Shown here one piece after another: positions 28,047-36,761 of a stretch of DNA of 38,924 nucleotides. The stretch comes from Gammaproteobacteria bacterium (lineage in GTDB: Bacteria; Pseudomonadota; Gammaproteobacteria; Steroidobacterales; Steroidobacteraceae), in NCBI GenBank assembly GCA_027365225.1, contig DAHXNV010000001.1, positions 122,102 through 161,025 on the forward strand. The letters are read 5' to 3'. The position numbers and the translations under genes were made by a program. The notes below the pieces were generated by a model. That model saw only the letters and a program-made list of their open reading frames with translations, ran no database searches and was not told where the DNA came from. Positions within the stretch are counted from its first letter, which is position 1. Every line of letters starts with the position of its first letter.

Positions 28047-28844
28047 ATGAATTCCGTCCCTCAATTGCATCTCGCCGATCTTCAGTCCAGCGCGGATAAC
28101 CGTGGCATCCGCATAGATCGGGTCGGTGTGAAGGGGCTGAGGACACCGCTGCGGATACGCGATGCCGACGGGCGGGAGCAGTCCGTGGCGGCGCGGCTCG
28201 AGATGTCGGTCGGGCTCCCCGGGGACCTCAAGGGCACGCACATGTCTCGCTTCGTCGAGATCATCGATGGGCAGCGCTCCGCGCTCGACGTGCCGGCGCT
28301 GCTCGTGCTGCTGCAGCGCATGCTCATGCGGCTCGATGCCGATCGTGGCGAGATCGCCGTGGCCTTCACCTACTTCATCCGCAAGGCGGCCCCGGTCTCG
28401 GGCGTCAAGAGCGTCCTCGACTACGAAGTCATGTTGCGCGCCGCGCACGATCCGCAGGGCGGAACCTGCGTCACGCTTCAGGTATGCGTGCCGGTGACGA
28501 GCCTGTGCCCGTGCTCAAAGGAAATCTCCGACTATGGCGCCCACAATCAGCGCTCGCAGGTGACGATCGAGGCGCAACTGAACGCGCCGATGAGCATCGA
28601 GGAACTGGTGCGCATCGCCGAGGAAGAAGCCTCGTGCGAGTTGTACGGGCTGTTGAAACGCCCGGACGAGAAGTACGTCACCGAGCGCGCCTACGACAAC
28701 CCGAAATTCGTGGAGGATCTGGTTCGCGGCATCGCCGTGCGCCTCAACGGCGAGGAGCGCATCGCTCGCTATCGGCTCACGGCCGAGAATTTCGAGTCCA
28801 TTCACAATCACTCTGCGTTCGCCGAAATCAACCACGAAGCATGA
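28047..28844 (+). CDS. folE2: GTP cyclohydrolase FolE2 (type IB)
   Basis: The 265-residue enzyme converts GTP to 7,8-dihydroneopterin triphosphate, the first step to folates (and to queuosine precursors). Type IB is metal-promiscuous and typically used when zinc is scarce. Seen: KGTHMSRFVEI (about 62-72), C154 in TSLCPCSKEISDYGAHNQRS with H166, the Cys-His pair 12 residues apart as in the family, and CELYGLLKRPDEKYVTERAYDNPKFVED near the end. GAGGA precedes the ATG at 28047. Divergence from a CarH/LitR-like repressor with palindromes in the promoter suggests light/B12 control. This is notable because reduced folate is a photolyase antenna cofactor. I see no Zur box. Confidence 0.92.
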   Translation: MNSVPQLHLADLQSSADNRGIRIDRVGVKGLRTPLRIRDADGREQSVAARLEMSVGLPGDLKGTHMSRFVEIIDGQRSALDVPALLVLLQRMLMRLDADRGEIAVAFTYFIRKAAPVSGVKSVLDYEVMLRAAHDPQGGTCVTLQVCVPVTSLCPCSKEISDYGAHNQRSQVTIEAQLNAPMSIEELVRIAEEEASCELYGLLKRPDEKYVTERAYDNPKFVEDLVRGIAVRLNGEERIARYRLTAENFESIHNHSAFAEINHEA

Positions 28845-29152
28845 CCGGCCGCCTCCGGGTGCGCTGCCGGCACTCGCAACAGCACGGCCCGAGTGATGGC
28901 TCGCAATGTCGCATCGAGCCGATTCGCGCGCATATCTCGGGCGGGGAATGTGCCGGCCTTCTCGTCCGATCCTCGAGCAAGGCGTGTCATCATGCGCTCT
29001 GGACATTCGAGCAACGGGCTTCTCGCCGCCCCTCACGCGGGCCGAGGCGGCCGGATGCGTTGCGGCGATGAGGCTCACGTGGTGGGCGAGTGCAGGGCGG
29101 TTGTGAGGGCATACTGCGCCCGCCCCGAGGGCCGCGCCTCGAGAGTCGAGAA
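28845..29152. other. spacer downstream of folE2
   Basis: Only short frames without family resemblance on either strand. No tRNA-like fold or strong terminator was noticed. The promoter of the following small gene begins at 29153. Confidence 0.4.
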
Positions 29153-29180
29153 TTGACACCGAGGTCGCGCCGGTTATAGT
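29153..29180 (+). promoter_or_regulatory. sigma70-type promoter of the DUF2007 gene
   Basis: TTGACA (29153-29158, perfect -35) and TATAGT (29175-29180, 5 of 6 for -10) are separated by 16 bp. Transcription would begin near 29187, about 54 nt ahead of the start codon. This is the best consensus promoter I see in the window. Confidence 0.75.
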
Positions 29181-29240
29181 GGGGTCGGCGACGCGGTGAT
29201 CCCGGCGCACTCGTCCATGTCACGCTCGAGGTTAGGTCCG

Positions 29241-29429
29241 ATGCATGTGATCAGAACGTTTCCGACCCAGGTCGAGGCGGACTTGGCCAGGATCAGACTG
29301 CAAGGGGCGGGGATACCGGGGGTGGTCGTGGGCGTCGGCACCGGCATGCAAGGGGGTATCGGCGGGGTCCAGCTGCTGGTGCCGGAGGACAGGGTCGAAG
29401 CCGCGCTCAAAGTGCTGAACGACGCTTGA
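29241..29429 (+). CDS. small DUF2007-type putative signal-transducing protein
   Basis: The 62-residue protein has the pattern IRTFPTQVEADLARIRLQGAGIPGVVV, a glycine-rich loop, then GGVQLLVPEDRVEAALKVL. This matches DUF2007 (a short alpha/beta domain found alone or fused to zinc ribbons). The ATG at 29241 has AGGTTAGG upstream. Function is unknown. It has its own strong promoter at 29153-29180. The ABC exporter gene starts 45 nt downstream and may be cotranscribed. Confidence 0.75.
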   Translation: MHVIRTFPTQVEADLARIRLQGAGIPGVVVGVGTGMQGGIGGVQLLVPEDRVEAALKVLNDA

Positions 29430-29474
29430 GGGGCAATACCCGCCAGATGGGCTCGATCAGGCGTCAAGGCGCGT

Positions 29475-31481
29475 GTGCTTCGCCCATTGCTCGGGTGTGT
29501 TGTCGCGCATGCTGTGCGGGCCGCTCGGCCGCTGGCCGTCCGCGCCGGTGACCAGACCGATTGCAGCCCCGTGGCCGCCGACTCGCTGAGCGGGTCGCGA
29601 TCGGCTGCCAGCCCACAGCAGCAGACGATTCGGTGGGCTACCCTGCGGCGAACGGCGCGAGTCGCTGCACCGCACGCGCGCATGCTGCTCATCTTCTTCG
29701 TGATCGTGGTCATCAGCTCCGCCATCGGGGTGGCCTATCCGCTCATCTATCGGGCGATCATCAACGACGGGATCCTCAGGCGCGATCCGGCGCTCATCGT
29801 CCGTCTGGCGATCTTGATCGCCGGATTGGGTGTGCTCGATGCCGGTCTCGGTCTCGGCCGGACGTATCTGGCGGCGCGAGTCGGCGCCGAGGTCGTCGCC
29901 TCGCTGCGCACGAAGCTGTTCGAGCATGTGCAGAAAATGCCGCTGGCGTTCTTCTCCCGCACCCAGACCGGGGCCCTGGTCAATCGGCTGGTCACGGATG
30001 CCCGCGGCGCCCGCCGCGCCTTTTCCGATGTGCTCTCCAACGTCGCGGGCAATGCGGTGACCGTGTGCCTGATTTTCGGCGTCCTGTTCACGCTGTCGTG
30101 GCGCATCACACTGCTCGTCCTGGTTCTGCTGCCGCTATTCCTGTTCCCGGCCCGATACTGGGGCCGGAGAATTCGGCAAGTCACCCGCGAGGCGCTCGAC
30201 GCGGGGGCCGTCATGGCAAGCGCCATGGTGGAGCACTTCACGGTGTCGGGCGCTCTGCTGAGCAAGCTGTTCGGGAACCCGGCGCGGGACGCGCGCGCCT
30301 TCGAGATGAAAACCAAGGCGTTGTCTGCAACGCACGTCAAGGCCGCCTTGTACGGACGGATTTTCGCCACGCTGTTGGTGCTCTCGGCGACGCTCGCGAC
30401 CGCCCTCGCGTATGGCTGGGGGGGCGTGCTGGCCAGCCGGCACGCGCTCGAGTTGGGCACTGTCGTGGCGATCGCGGCGCTGTTGGCGCGTTTGTACGCG
30501 CCGCTCATGGGGCTTTCCAACGTTCAGGTGAGCGTGATGGGCGCGCTCGTGTCCTTCGAGAGGATATTCGAGATTCTGGATCTGGAACCGATGATTCGGG
30601 AAAGCGCACACGCCGTGACGATTCCGGGCGGGCCGATTCGATTGACGTTCGACGCTGTTTCGTTCCGCTACCCGTCGGCCGAGGAGATTTCCGTCGCGTC
30701 ACTCGAATCGATCTGCGTTCCGGAGAAATCCGTGCACACAACGGTGCTGCATGACATCAGTTTCGAGGCGCAGCCAGGGCAGCTGGTGGCGCTCGTTGGC
30801 CCGTCGGGGTCGGGAAAGACCACCATCACGCATCTGATCCCGCGTCTCTATGACCCCCAGGCGGGCGCCGTGCGCCTCAACGGCATCGACGTTCGCGAGG
30901 CGACGCTCGAATCCCTCCGGGCGCGGATTGGCGTGGTCACGCAGGATGCGCACCTGTTCCACGACACACTCGCGGCAAACCTTCGCTATGCCCGCGCGGA
31001 CGCCAGTGATGCGGATATCCGGGCGGCGCTGCGCGCCGCCCAGATCCTCGAGGTGGTGGCGGCGCTGCCCGATGGTCTGGATACCATGGTCGGCGAGCAC
31101 GGCTACCGCTTCTCCGGGGGCGAGAAGCAGCGTCTGGCGCTGGCGCGGCTGCTGCTGAAGGCGCCGGATCTCGTCATTCTCGATGAGGCTACCGCGCATC
31201 TGGATTCGACCTCCGAGACCGCGATTCAAGCCGCTCTGGAGCAGGCGCTCGCCGGCCGAACCTCGATCGTGATCGCGCATCGGCTCTCCACCGTCGTGCG
31301 CGCCGATCTGATCCTGGTTCTCGAGGCTGGGCGGATCGTGGAACGAGGAACACACGCGAGGCTGATCGAGGCCGGTGGCCTGTACGCGCAGCTCTATCGC
31401 CGGCAGTTTGCCGCGGTGGTGCCGGGACCCGCTGGCGTTCGCGTCGAGCCCAATCACGCTGTGCGCGCCGGCGGCGCTTAG
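29475..31481 (+). CDS. ABC transporter, fused permease and ATPase (MsbA/MDR-like exporter half)
   Basis: The protein has up to 668 residues, with a type I exporter membrane domain of six helices (about 65-350). The nucleotide-binding domain includes Walker A GPSGSGKTT (about 442-450), Q-loop VVTQDAHLFHDTLAANL, signature FSGGEKQRLALAR (about 545) and Walker B LVILDEATAHLD (about 567) with the H-loop IVIAHRLSTV. It would act as a homodimer exporting lipids, peptides or drugs; the substrate is unknown. The GTG at 29475 is a weak start; the first 50 residues look non-family, so the true start may be internal, before TIRWATLRRTARVAAPHARM. It sits downstream of the DUF2007 gene. Confidence 0.88.
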   Translation: MLRPLLGCVVAHAVRAARPLAVRAGDQTDCSPVAADSLSGSRSAASPQQQTIRWATLRRTARVAAPHARMLLIFFVIVVISSAIGVAYPLIYRAIINDGILRRDPALIVRLAILIAGLGVLDAGLGLGRTYLAARVGAEVVASLRTKLFEHVQKMPLAFFSRTQTGALVNRLVTDARGARRAFSDVLSNVAGNAVTVCLIFGVLFTLSWRITLLVLVLLPLFLFPARYWGRRIRQVTREALDAGAVMASAMVEHFTVSGALLSKLFGNPARDARAFEMKTKALSATHVKAALYGRIFATLLVLSATLATALAYGWGGVLASRHALELGTVVAIAALLARLYAPLMGLSNVQVSVMGALVSFERIFEILDLEPMIRESAHAVTIPGGPIRLTFDAVSFRYPSAEEISVASLESICVPEKSVHTTVLHDISFEAQPGQLVALVGPSGSGKTTITHLIPRLYDPQAGAVRLNGIDVREATLESLRARIGVVTQDAHLFHDTLAANLRYARADASDADIRAALRAAQILEVVAALPDGLDTMVGEHGYRFSGGEKQRLALARLLLKAPDLVILDEATAHLDSTSETAIQAALEQALAGRTSIVIAHRLSTVVRADLILVLEAGRIVERGTHARLIEAGGLYAQLYRRQFAAVVPGPAGVRVEPNHAVRAGGA

Positions 31482-31544
31482 CTCTGCGGTGTGCGCGCAC
31501 GGCGCGCCGGAGCGCTGAGCGGGGGCCGCGGTCCGAGCCCCGAC

Positions 31545-33122
31545 TCAACCGCCGCGGGGGATGGTCTGCGGCGCCTCGCTCCCGAGCAACTCGCGCACCA
31601 GCCGCAGCAGCGCCTCGGCGCGAATGGGCTTGCTCGTGACGCGCAGGTTCGGATCGGAGGCAATGCTGCGGATCGCCGGCGAGGTGTCGCCGGTCACCAG
31701 CACCGCCCTGAAGTGCGCCCCGAGGCGCTCGCGCATTGCCGTAATCACTTCGACGCCGGTCTGCGTCGGCCCGAGGTGATAGTCCGTCAGCAACAGATCG
31801 AAGTGGCGGCGGGCGGCGAGCGCGGCCAGGGCTTCTTCGAGCGAGCTGACCGCCGTGACCGCAAAGCCCTCGAGTTTCAGTAACATCCGGGTCGCGTCGC
31901 GCACACTCGGGTCGTCCTCCACCAACAGGATGCGGGGCTGTTCGCTGTGAACGACGGCGGGTGCAACGGCGGCGCCTTCCTCGCTCGCGCCCGGGGCCGG
32001 CGCGAGCCGGCCGGCCGAGGGCAGCAGCAGCGCGAAGGTCGAGCCTCGCCCCGGCTGCGAGTGCACCTCGATCGTCAATCCGAGCAGCGCGACGATGCGC
32101 TTGACGATCGCGAGGCCGAGGCCGTATCCCTCGCGCGTCATGTTGGCGGCGACTCCGACTTGATAGAACTCGTCGTAGATCAGCGGGATCTGATCGGCGG
32201 AGATGCCGATCCCCGAGTCGCGCACTTCGAGCCGCACGCTCGATTCGTCCGCGTGCGGGCAGACAAGCGCCACGCTGCCGGTGCGGGTGTATTTGATGGC
32301 ATTCGACAGCAGGTTGCGCAGCACCTGCTCGACCAGTGAAGCGTCGCTGCGGATGCAGGCGTCCGTCGCATCGACCTCGAGCGTCAGACCCTTGCGGGTC
32401 GCGAGGCTGGCGAATTCGCGGCGCATCTCCTGGAAGATGCGCGCCACGGAGAAGTCGGTGATCTCCGGGCGCACGCTGCCGGACTCGAGCTTGCTGATAT
32501 CGAGCAGGGCGTTCAGCAGGCGTGACATCGCGCCGATGGCCTGCTCCTGCTGGGCCAGCGCCTCGGTGAGCAGCGGGTCGCTGACCGTGCGGCGCAACGT
32601 GCCGTTCAGCAACGCCAGTGCCTGCAAGGGCTGGCGCAGGTCATGGCTGGCGGTGGCGAGGAACCGGCCCTTGCTCTGATTGGCGCGGTCCGCGATCTCG
32701 CGCGCCTCCTCGGCCACGGAGCGGGCGGCGATCAGCTCGCGTTGCACGCGCTGGCGCTCGCTTGCGTCGCGGATCGCCACGACGATGAGCGGCGGGTCGT
32801 TGTCGGCCACCGGGCTGAGGCTGATCTCGACGGGAAACTCGCTCTCGTCGCGGCGCAGTCCGTGCAGCTCGAGGTTCTGGCCCATGGGCCGCACCCGCAT
32901 GTGCGTCATGTAATCGCCGCGGTGCGCCAGATGCCGCTGGCGGAAGCGTTGGGGAATCAGTGTCTCGACCGTCAGGCCGAGGATCTCTTCGCGTGTATAG
33001 CCGAAGAAGGCGGACACCTGCCGATTCGCAAAGCGGATCACGCCCCCGGCGTCGACGATGAGCATCGCGTCTGGGGCCGCTTCCAGTGCGCGGTGCGCAA
33101 GTTCAGGCGGCGTCAAGCGCAT
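31545..33122 (-). CDS. PAS-domain hybrid sensor histidine kinase/response regulator
   Basis: The 525-residue soluble sensor has an N-terminal PAS domain (about 8-118; APDAMLIVDAGGVIRFAN, GYTREEILG), then a coiled HisKA dimerisation helix with phospho-acceptor H160 in ATASHDLRQPLQAL. The HATPase domain has N-box NLLSNAIKYTRTG, G1 DSGIGIS and G2 GYGLGLAIVKRI. A C-terminal receiver follows (about 397-520), with D447 in DLLLTDYHL and the acidic pair D403/D404. There is no membrane segment, so it senses a cytoplasmic signal. The SHDLRQPLQAL type is found in NahK-like kinases. No separate response regulator lies next to it. It is convergent with the ABC exporter gene. Confidence 0.92.
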   Translation of the reverse strand: MRLTPPELAHRALEAAPDAMLIVDAGGVIRFANRQVSAFFGYTREEILGLTVETLIPQRFRQRHLAHRGDYMTHMRVRPMGQNLELHGLRRDESEFPVEISLSPVADNDPPLIVVAIRDASERQRVQRELIAARSVAEEAREIADRANQSKGRFLATASHDLRQPLQALALLNGTLRRTVSDPLLTEALAQQEQAIGAMSRLLNALLDISKLESGSVRPEITDFSVARIFQEMRREFASLATRKGLTLEVDATDACIRSDASLVEQVLRNLLSNAIKYTRTGSVALVCPHADESSVRLEVRDSGIGISADQIPLIYDEFYQVGVAANMTREGYGLGLAIVKRIVALLGLTIEVHSQPGRGSTFALLLPSAGRLAPAPGASEEGAAVAPAVVHSEQPRILLVEDDPSVRDATRMLLKLEGFAVTAVSSLEEALAALAARRHFDLLLTDYHLGPTQTGVEVITAMRERLGAHFRAVLVTGDTSPAIRSIASDPNLRVTSKPIRAEALLRLVRELLGSEAPQTIPRGG

Positions 33123-33684
33123 GAAAAGTCAGCGTCCTCCCATTGGCAACCGGGCTCGGCGGTGCGGGCAGGCGCCCGCGGGTCCGTTCTGGCGCAACCG
33201 CCCGGGGATGCGGGGCGAGTTGCGCCCAATCCGCCGCGCCGCGCAGGTGGCCCGGGCGCAGAATACCGGTTCACCGATGCGGGTCGCAATCGGGATGCGG
33301 AAATGGTCCCAGTGCGGCTGCAAGCTGTGATTTTACGCGCATTGCACCTCATGCGCGACCTCCAGTGGCCGGTTCGAGCCCATGCGCTGCGGTTTCGTAC
33401 CCGGGCACTGCTGCGGCGCCCGGAGCGTACAGACATAACATCCGATGACGCGCAGTTCCGTCACCTGAACCTCGCGCGGCGCTTCGAGGCCGATCCCGCC
33501 GGCGGCAGCCGGGTCGCGTGCTGCTCGAGATCGGACTGCGCTCGCGCTTTCTGCAGCGCTCGCTCGAGTTGATGCCGTCCGCCGCGGCGGGCGATGTTCT
33601 GCGGGCATTCGCGGGCCACGCGCGCCAGCGCCTGCAGCCGCACGGGGATGCCTGAGAGCGCTGTGCCGGTGTTGGGAGCTGTCC
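33123..33684. other. 562-bp stretch without a confident gene
   Basis: The flanking genes are both on the minus strand. A plus-strand frame near 33330-33570 gives residues such as RALHLMRDLQWPVRAHALRF but no recognised family and an arginine-rich composition. I see no RNA gene or strong hairpin. It probably holds the hybrid kinase promoter. Confidence 0.35.
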
Positions 33685-34140
33685 TCAGCCCAAGGCGTGG
33701 TCCAGCCAGCGCGCGAGAGTCGTGCCATCCAGCGCACCGGACTGGCGGGCGAGCTCGCGGCCGTCGCGAAACAGAATCAGTGTCGGGATGCTGCGGATCC
33801 CGAAGCGTCCGGCCAGTTGCTGCTGCTCGTCCGTGTTGACTTTTGCGACGCGCAACCCGGTGGCGCGCTCGGCCGCGGCGCGATCCAGGACCGGGGCCAT
33901 CATGCGACACGGCCCGCACCACGGCGCCCAGAAGTCCACGAGCACCGGCAGCGTGGCGCGCTCGACGTGCGTTGCGAACGAGACGGCATCGAGCGCGACC
34001 GGCTCCCCGCTCAGGACCTGCGCCTTGCACCGCGGGCACCTGGGGTGTTCCTGCCGCCGCTCCTGCGGTACGCGGACCAGCGTGTGGCAGTGCGGACAGG
34101 CCGCGATCACGGCGGCGGCGACTTGACTTTGGGCGCTCAC
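33685..34140 (-). CDS. trxC: thioredoxin 2 (TrxC) with N-terminal zinc ribbon
   Basis: The 151-residue protein has an N-terminal zinc-binding domain with two CxxC pairs (C15/C18 in CPHC, C35/C38 in CPRC). A thioredoxin fold follows with the active site WCGPC (74-78) and the cis-proline segment RSIPTLILFRDG. TrxC is an oxidative-stress-linked disulfide reductase of the cytoplasm. Length and layout equal the family. It is divergent from cbpA across a 118-bp spacer. Confidence 0.93.
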   Translation of the reverse strand: MSAQSQVAAAVIAACPHCHTLVRVPQERRQEHPRCPRCKAQVLSGEPVALDAVSFATHVERATLPVLVDFWAPWCGPCRMMAPVLDRAAAERATGLRVAKVNTDEQQQLAGRFGIRSIPTLILFRDGRELARQSGALDGTTLARWLDHALG

Positions 34141-34258
34141 GCGGCCTCAATGGGGTCGCCGGATCGGGATTCAAGCCCGGGGCTTGGCTTCCTCGGCCGC
34201 GCCCTCATGTCAGCGGTTCGTGATTGCTGAACCTTAATTCAAGAGAGCTGTATCGCGC

Positions 34259-35224
34259 ATGGAATACCGGGATTATTACAAGATCCTTGGCGTGGCGCGC
34301 ACCGCCACGGCCGAGGAGATCAAGAAGTCCTACCGCCGGCTGGCTCGCAAGTATCACCCCGATGTCAGCAAGGAGCAGGACGCCGAGCGGAAGTTCAAGG
34401 AAGTTCAGGAGGCCTACGAGGTTCTGAAGGACGCGGAAAAGCGCGCCGCCTACGATCAACTCGGAAGCGGGTGGCAGTCCGGCCAGCAGTTTCGGCCGCC
34501 GCCCGAGTGGGCGAGCGGCTTCGAGTTCGGTGGCGGGAGTCGGCCGCAGGGCGCCGGCGGCGCCCACGTGTTCGAAGAGCACGGTTTCAGCGACTTTTTC
34601 GCCTCGCTCTTCGGGGGCGCGAGCCCGTTTGCCGCCGCCGGAGGGCGAGCGCCGCACGGCGGCCGCGACCATCATGCCCGCATCGACCTCGATCTCGAGG
34701 AAGCGTTCGGCGGCGGCACGCGCACGCTCGAGCTGAAGCGGCCGGAGCTCAAACCGGACGGTACGCTGGAGCTAAGCGCGCACACGGTACGGGTCACGAT
34801 TCCCGCGGGCGTCACTGACGGGCAGCTCATTCGACTGGCGGGGCAAGGCGAGCCGGCGTCCGGGGGTGGGCATGCGGGCGACCTGTATCTCGAGGTGCAC
34901 ATTCGCCCGAACCGCTTGTATCAGCTCGACGGACGTGACGTGACGCTGACGTTGCCCATCGCGCCGTGGGAGGCTGCGCTCGGGGCGACAGTGACGGTGC
35001 CGACGCCCGGGGGTGCGGTCGAGATGCAGGTGCCGCCCGGTGCGCAGTCCGGGCAGAAATTGCGCTTGAGGGGCCGCGGATTGCCCGGTCAACCGCCCGG
35101 TGATGCTTACGTGCAGCTCAAGATCGTATTGCCCCCCGCCACCTCGCCCGAGGCGCGCGCGGTGTACGCGGACATGCGGGCAAAGCTCGGATCGTTCGAT
35201 CCGCGCGCCGATTTCAGGAGGTAG
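34259..35224 (+). CDS. cbpA: CbpA, DnaJ-class co-chaperone
   Basis: The 321-residue protein has an N-terminal J domain (1-70) with the HPD motif at 33-35. A Gly/Phe-rich linker follows (about 70-135) and then two C-terminal substrate-binding domains (DLDLEEAFGGGTRTLEL, VTIPAGVTDGQLIRLAGQGEP, GDLYLEVHI, LTLPIAPWEAALGATVTVPT). The zinc-finger region of DnaJ is absent, as in CbpA. It stimulates DnaK and, in E. coli, also binds nucleoid DNA. The ATG at 34259 has AAGAGAG upstream. It is followed after 4 nt by its modulator gene cbpM. Confidence 0.93.
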   Translation: MEYRDYYKILGVARTATAEEIKKSYRRLARKYHPDVSKEQDAERKFKEVQEAYEVLKDAEKRAAYDQLGSGWQSGQQFRPPPEWASGFEFGGGSRPQGAGGAHVFEEHGFSDFFASLFGGASPFAAAGGRAPHGGRDHHARIDLDLEEAFGGGTRTLELKRPELKPDGTLELSAHTVRVTIPAGVTDGQLIRLAGQGEPASGGGHAGDLYLEVHIRPNRLYQLDGRDVTLTLPIAPWEAALGATVTVPTPGGAVEMQVPPGAQSGQKLRLRGRGLPGQPPGDAYVQLKIVLPPATSPEARAVYADMRAKLGSFDPRADFRR

Positions 35225-35228
35225 TGTC

Positions 35229-35537
35229 GTGGAAGTCCGTGAAGTGCGCGTGGTGGGCGGGGCCGATTGGGTCGATGCCGCCGAGATCTGCCGGCTTTGC
35301 CGGCTCGATCTAGAGATGGTGATCGAGCTCGCCGAGCTTGGCCTGGTTTCGCTGCGAGGCGCTCCCCGTGGGCAGTGGCAGGTTCCGGTGGCAGCGCTGC
35401 CGCGGCTCGCGGCGGCCGGCAGGTTGATGCGCGATCTGGGGGTCAACGTCAGCGGCGCAGCCTTGGCGCTCGAGCTGTTGGATGCGCAGCGGGAGCTGGA
35501 ACGACAGGTCCGGTGCCTGCAGGCCCTGGCGCAATAA
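35229..35537 (+). CDS. cbpM: CbpM, modulator of CbpA
   Basis: The 102-residue MerR-fold-like protein binds the J domain of CbpA and blocks its co-chaperone and DNA-binding activity. It shows VDAAEICRLCRLDLEMVIELAELGLVSLRG, then LPRLAAAGRLMRDLGVNVSGAALALELLDAQRELERQV, the pattern of CbpM (helix-turn-helix-like start and coiled C-terminus). The GTG at 35229 has an excellent AGGAGG 7 nt upstream, located in the last codons of cbpA. It is in an operon with cbpA. Confidence 0.88.
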   Translation: MEVREVRVVGGADWVDAAEICRLCRLDLEMVIELAELGLVSLRGAPRGQWQVPVAALPRLAAAGRLMRDLGVNVSGAALALELLDAQRELERQVRCLQALAQ

Positions 35538-35609
35538 TGTGCGCCAGGCGTGGCGCGGATCAGGGGACAGGTGATCGTAGACTTTGGTCCTCTCCATGAG
35601 GCCGACTGA

Positions 35610-36734
35610 TTGAAATCACTCGGTTCAAAAGCGCAGGGCGCTCGGCTCGAGCGCATGCGGCACTCGCCGCTCTGGGACGGGGAAGGGTTTCGCAACGTGC
35701 AGCCCATCTTGCCCGGGCTGCGCGATCCGCAGGCGTCGATGCCGAGCCTCACCGAGTTCTTGCTGCGCACCGGCACGCGGCGCGTGCCCTCCCGGCCGCT
35801 GCCCTCGGTGAGCCCGGTGCAGGTGTGGCGGCAGGCACCCGGCAGCGGCCTGCGAGCGACCTGGCTCGGTCACTCGACCGTGCTCATCGAGATCGATGGC
35901 GTGCGCGTGCTCACCGATCCGGTGTGGGGGCCGCGCGCCTCCCCGTTCACGCTTGCCGGCCCGAAGCGCTTCCAGCCCGTGCCGGTGGCGCTCGGGGCGA
36001 TGCCCCCGGTGGACCTGGTCGTCATCTCGCACGATCACTATGACCACCTCGATTATCCGACGATCCGCGCCCTGACCCGCAGTGCCGTGCCCTTTGTCAC
36101 CTCGCTCGGGGTCGGCGCCCATCTCGAGGCCTGGGGCGTGCCACCGCAGCGCATCACGGAACTCGACTGGTGGGAGCATCATGACCTGCCCGGTTCGGGC
36201 GTACGGGTGAGTGCCGCGCCGGCGCAGCATTTCTCGGGACGAACACCGAAGACACGCAACGGCACGCTGTGGTCATCGTTCATCGTGCAGACCGAGCGCC
36301 GCTGCGTGTTCTTCAGCGGTGACACGGGACTGACGCGCCAGTACCAGCGCATTCGCGAGCGCTTCGGACCGTTCGACCTCGCGATGCTCGAGATCGGCGG
36401 CTGGCATGCGGCCTGGGGTGAGATGCATCTTGGGCCCGACCACGCCCTCGAGGCGGTCGCACTCCTCGGGGCCGAGGTGTGGCTGCCGGTGCACTGGGGA
36501 ACGTTCAGTCTGGCGATGCATGCCTGGGATCAGCCGGCCGAGCGGCTGCTCGAGTTGAGTGCGACGAGCCGGGCACGGCTGATGATGCCGAGGATCGGGG
36601 AGCCGGTGGAGCCGCAGGAAGCCTCAGGCCGCCTTGAACCGTGGTGGCGCGGCGTCGAGGGTGTGGAAGGGCCGCCGGGTCCGGCGGAGGGCGACGGGAC
36701 GCGCTCGATCGCCATGCCATTGCCGATGGATTGA
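35610..36734 (+). CDS. metallo-beta-lactamase-fold hydrolase, NAPE-PLD/RomA-like
   Basis: The 374-residue protein is a zinc hydrolase of the N-acyl-phosphatidylethanolamine phospholipase D-like (UlaG/RomA) group. It has TWLGHSTVLIEIDGVRVLTDPVWG, the metal site HDHYDHLD (141-148), and HFSGR, followed by FSGDTG (about 240) and LPVHWGTFSLAMH (about 300). The putative start is a TTG at 35610 with GAGG upstream; an ATG at 35655 is an alternative. The predicted location is cytoplasmic or membrane-peripheral, and the substrate is unproven. It is 72 nt downstream of cbpM and may be a separate unit. Confidence 0.85.
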   Translation: MKSLGSKAQGARLERMRHSPLWDGEGFRNVQPILPGLRDPQASMPSLTEFLLRTGTRRVPSRPLPSVSPVQVWRQAPGSGLRATWLGHSTVLIEIDGVRVLTDPVWGPRASPFTLAGPKRFQPVPVALGAMPPVDLVVISHDHYDHLDYPTIRALTRSAVPFVTSLGVGAHLEAWGVPPQRITELDWWEHHDLPGSGVRVSAAPAQHFSGRTPKTRNGTLWSSFIVQTERRCVFFSGDTGLTRQYQRIRERFGPFDLAMLEIGGWHAAWGEMHLGPDHALEAVALLGAEVWLPVHWGTFSLAMHAWDQPAERLLELSATSRARLMMPRIGEPVEPQEASGRLEPWWRGVEGVEGPPGPAEGDGTRSIAMPLPMD

Positions 36735-36761
36735 GGATCCCGAGGAGACCAGTCGCACGCG

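Noticed and set aside
32643-33572. A 309-residue plus-strand open frame
   Set aside because: Its first half is antisense to the hybrid kinase, and the remainder shows no family resemblance or ribosome site.
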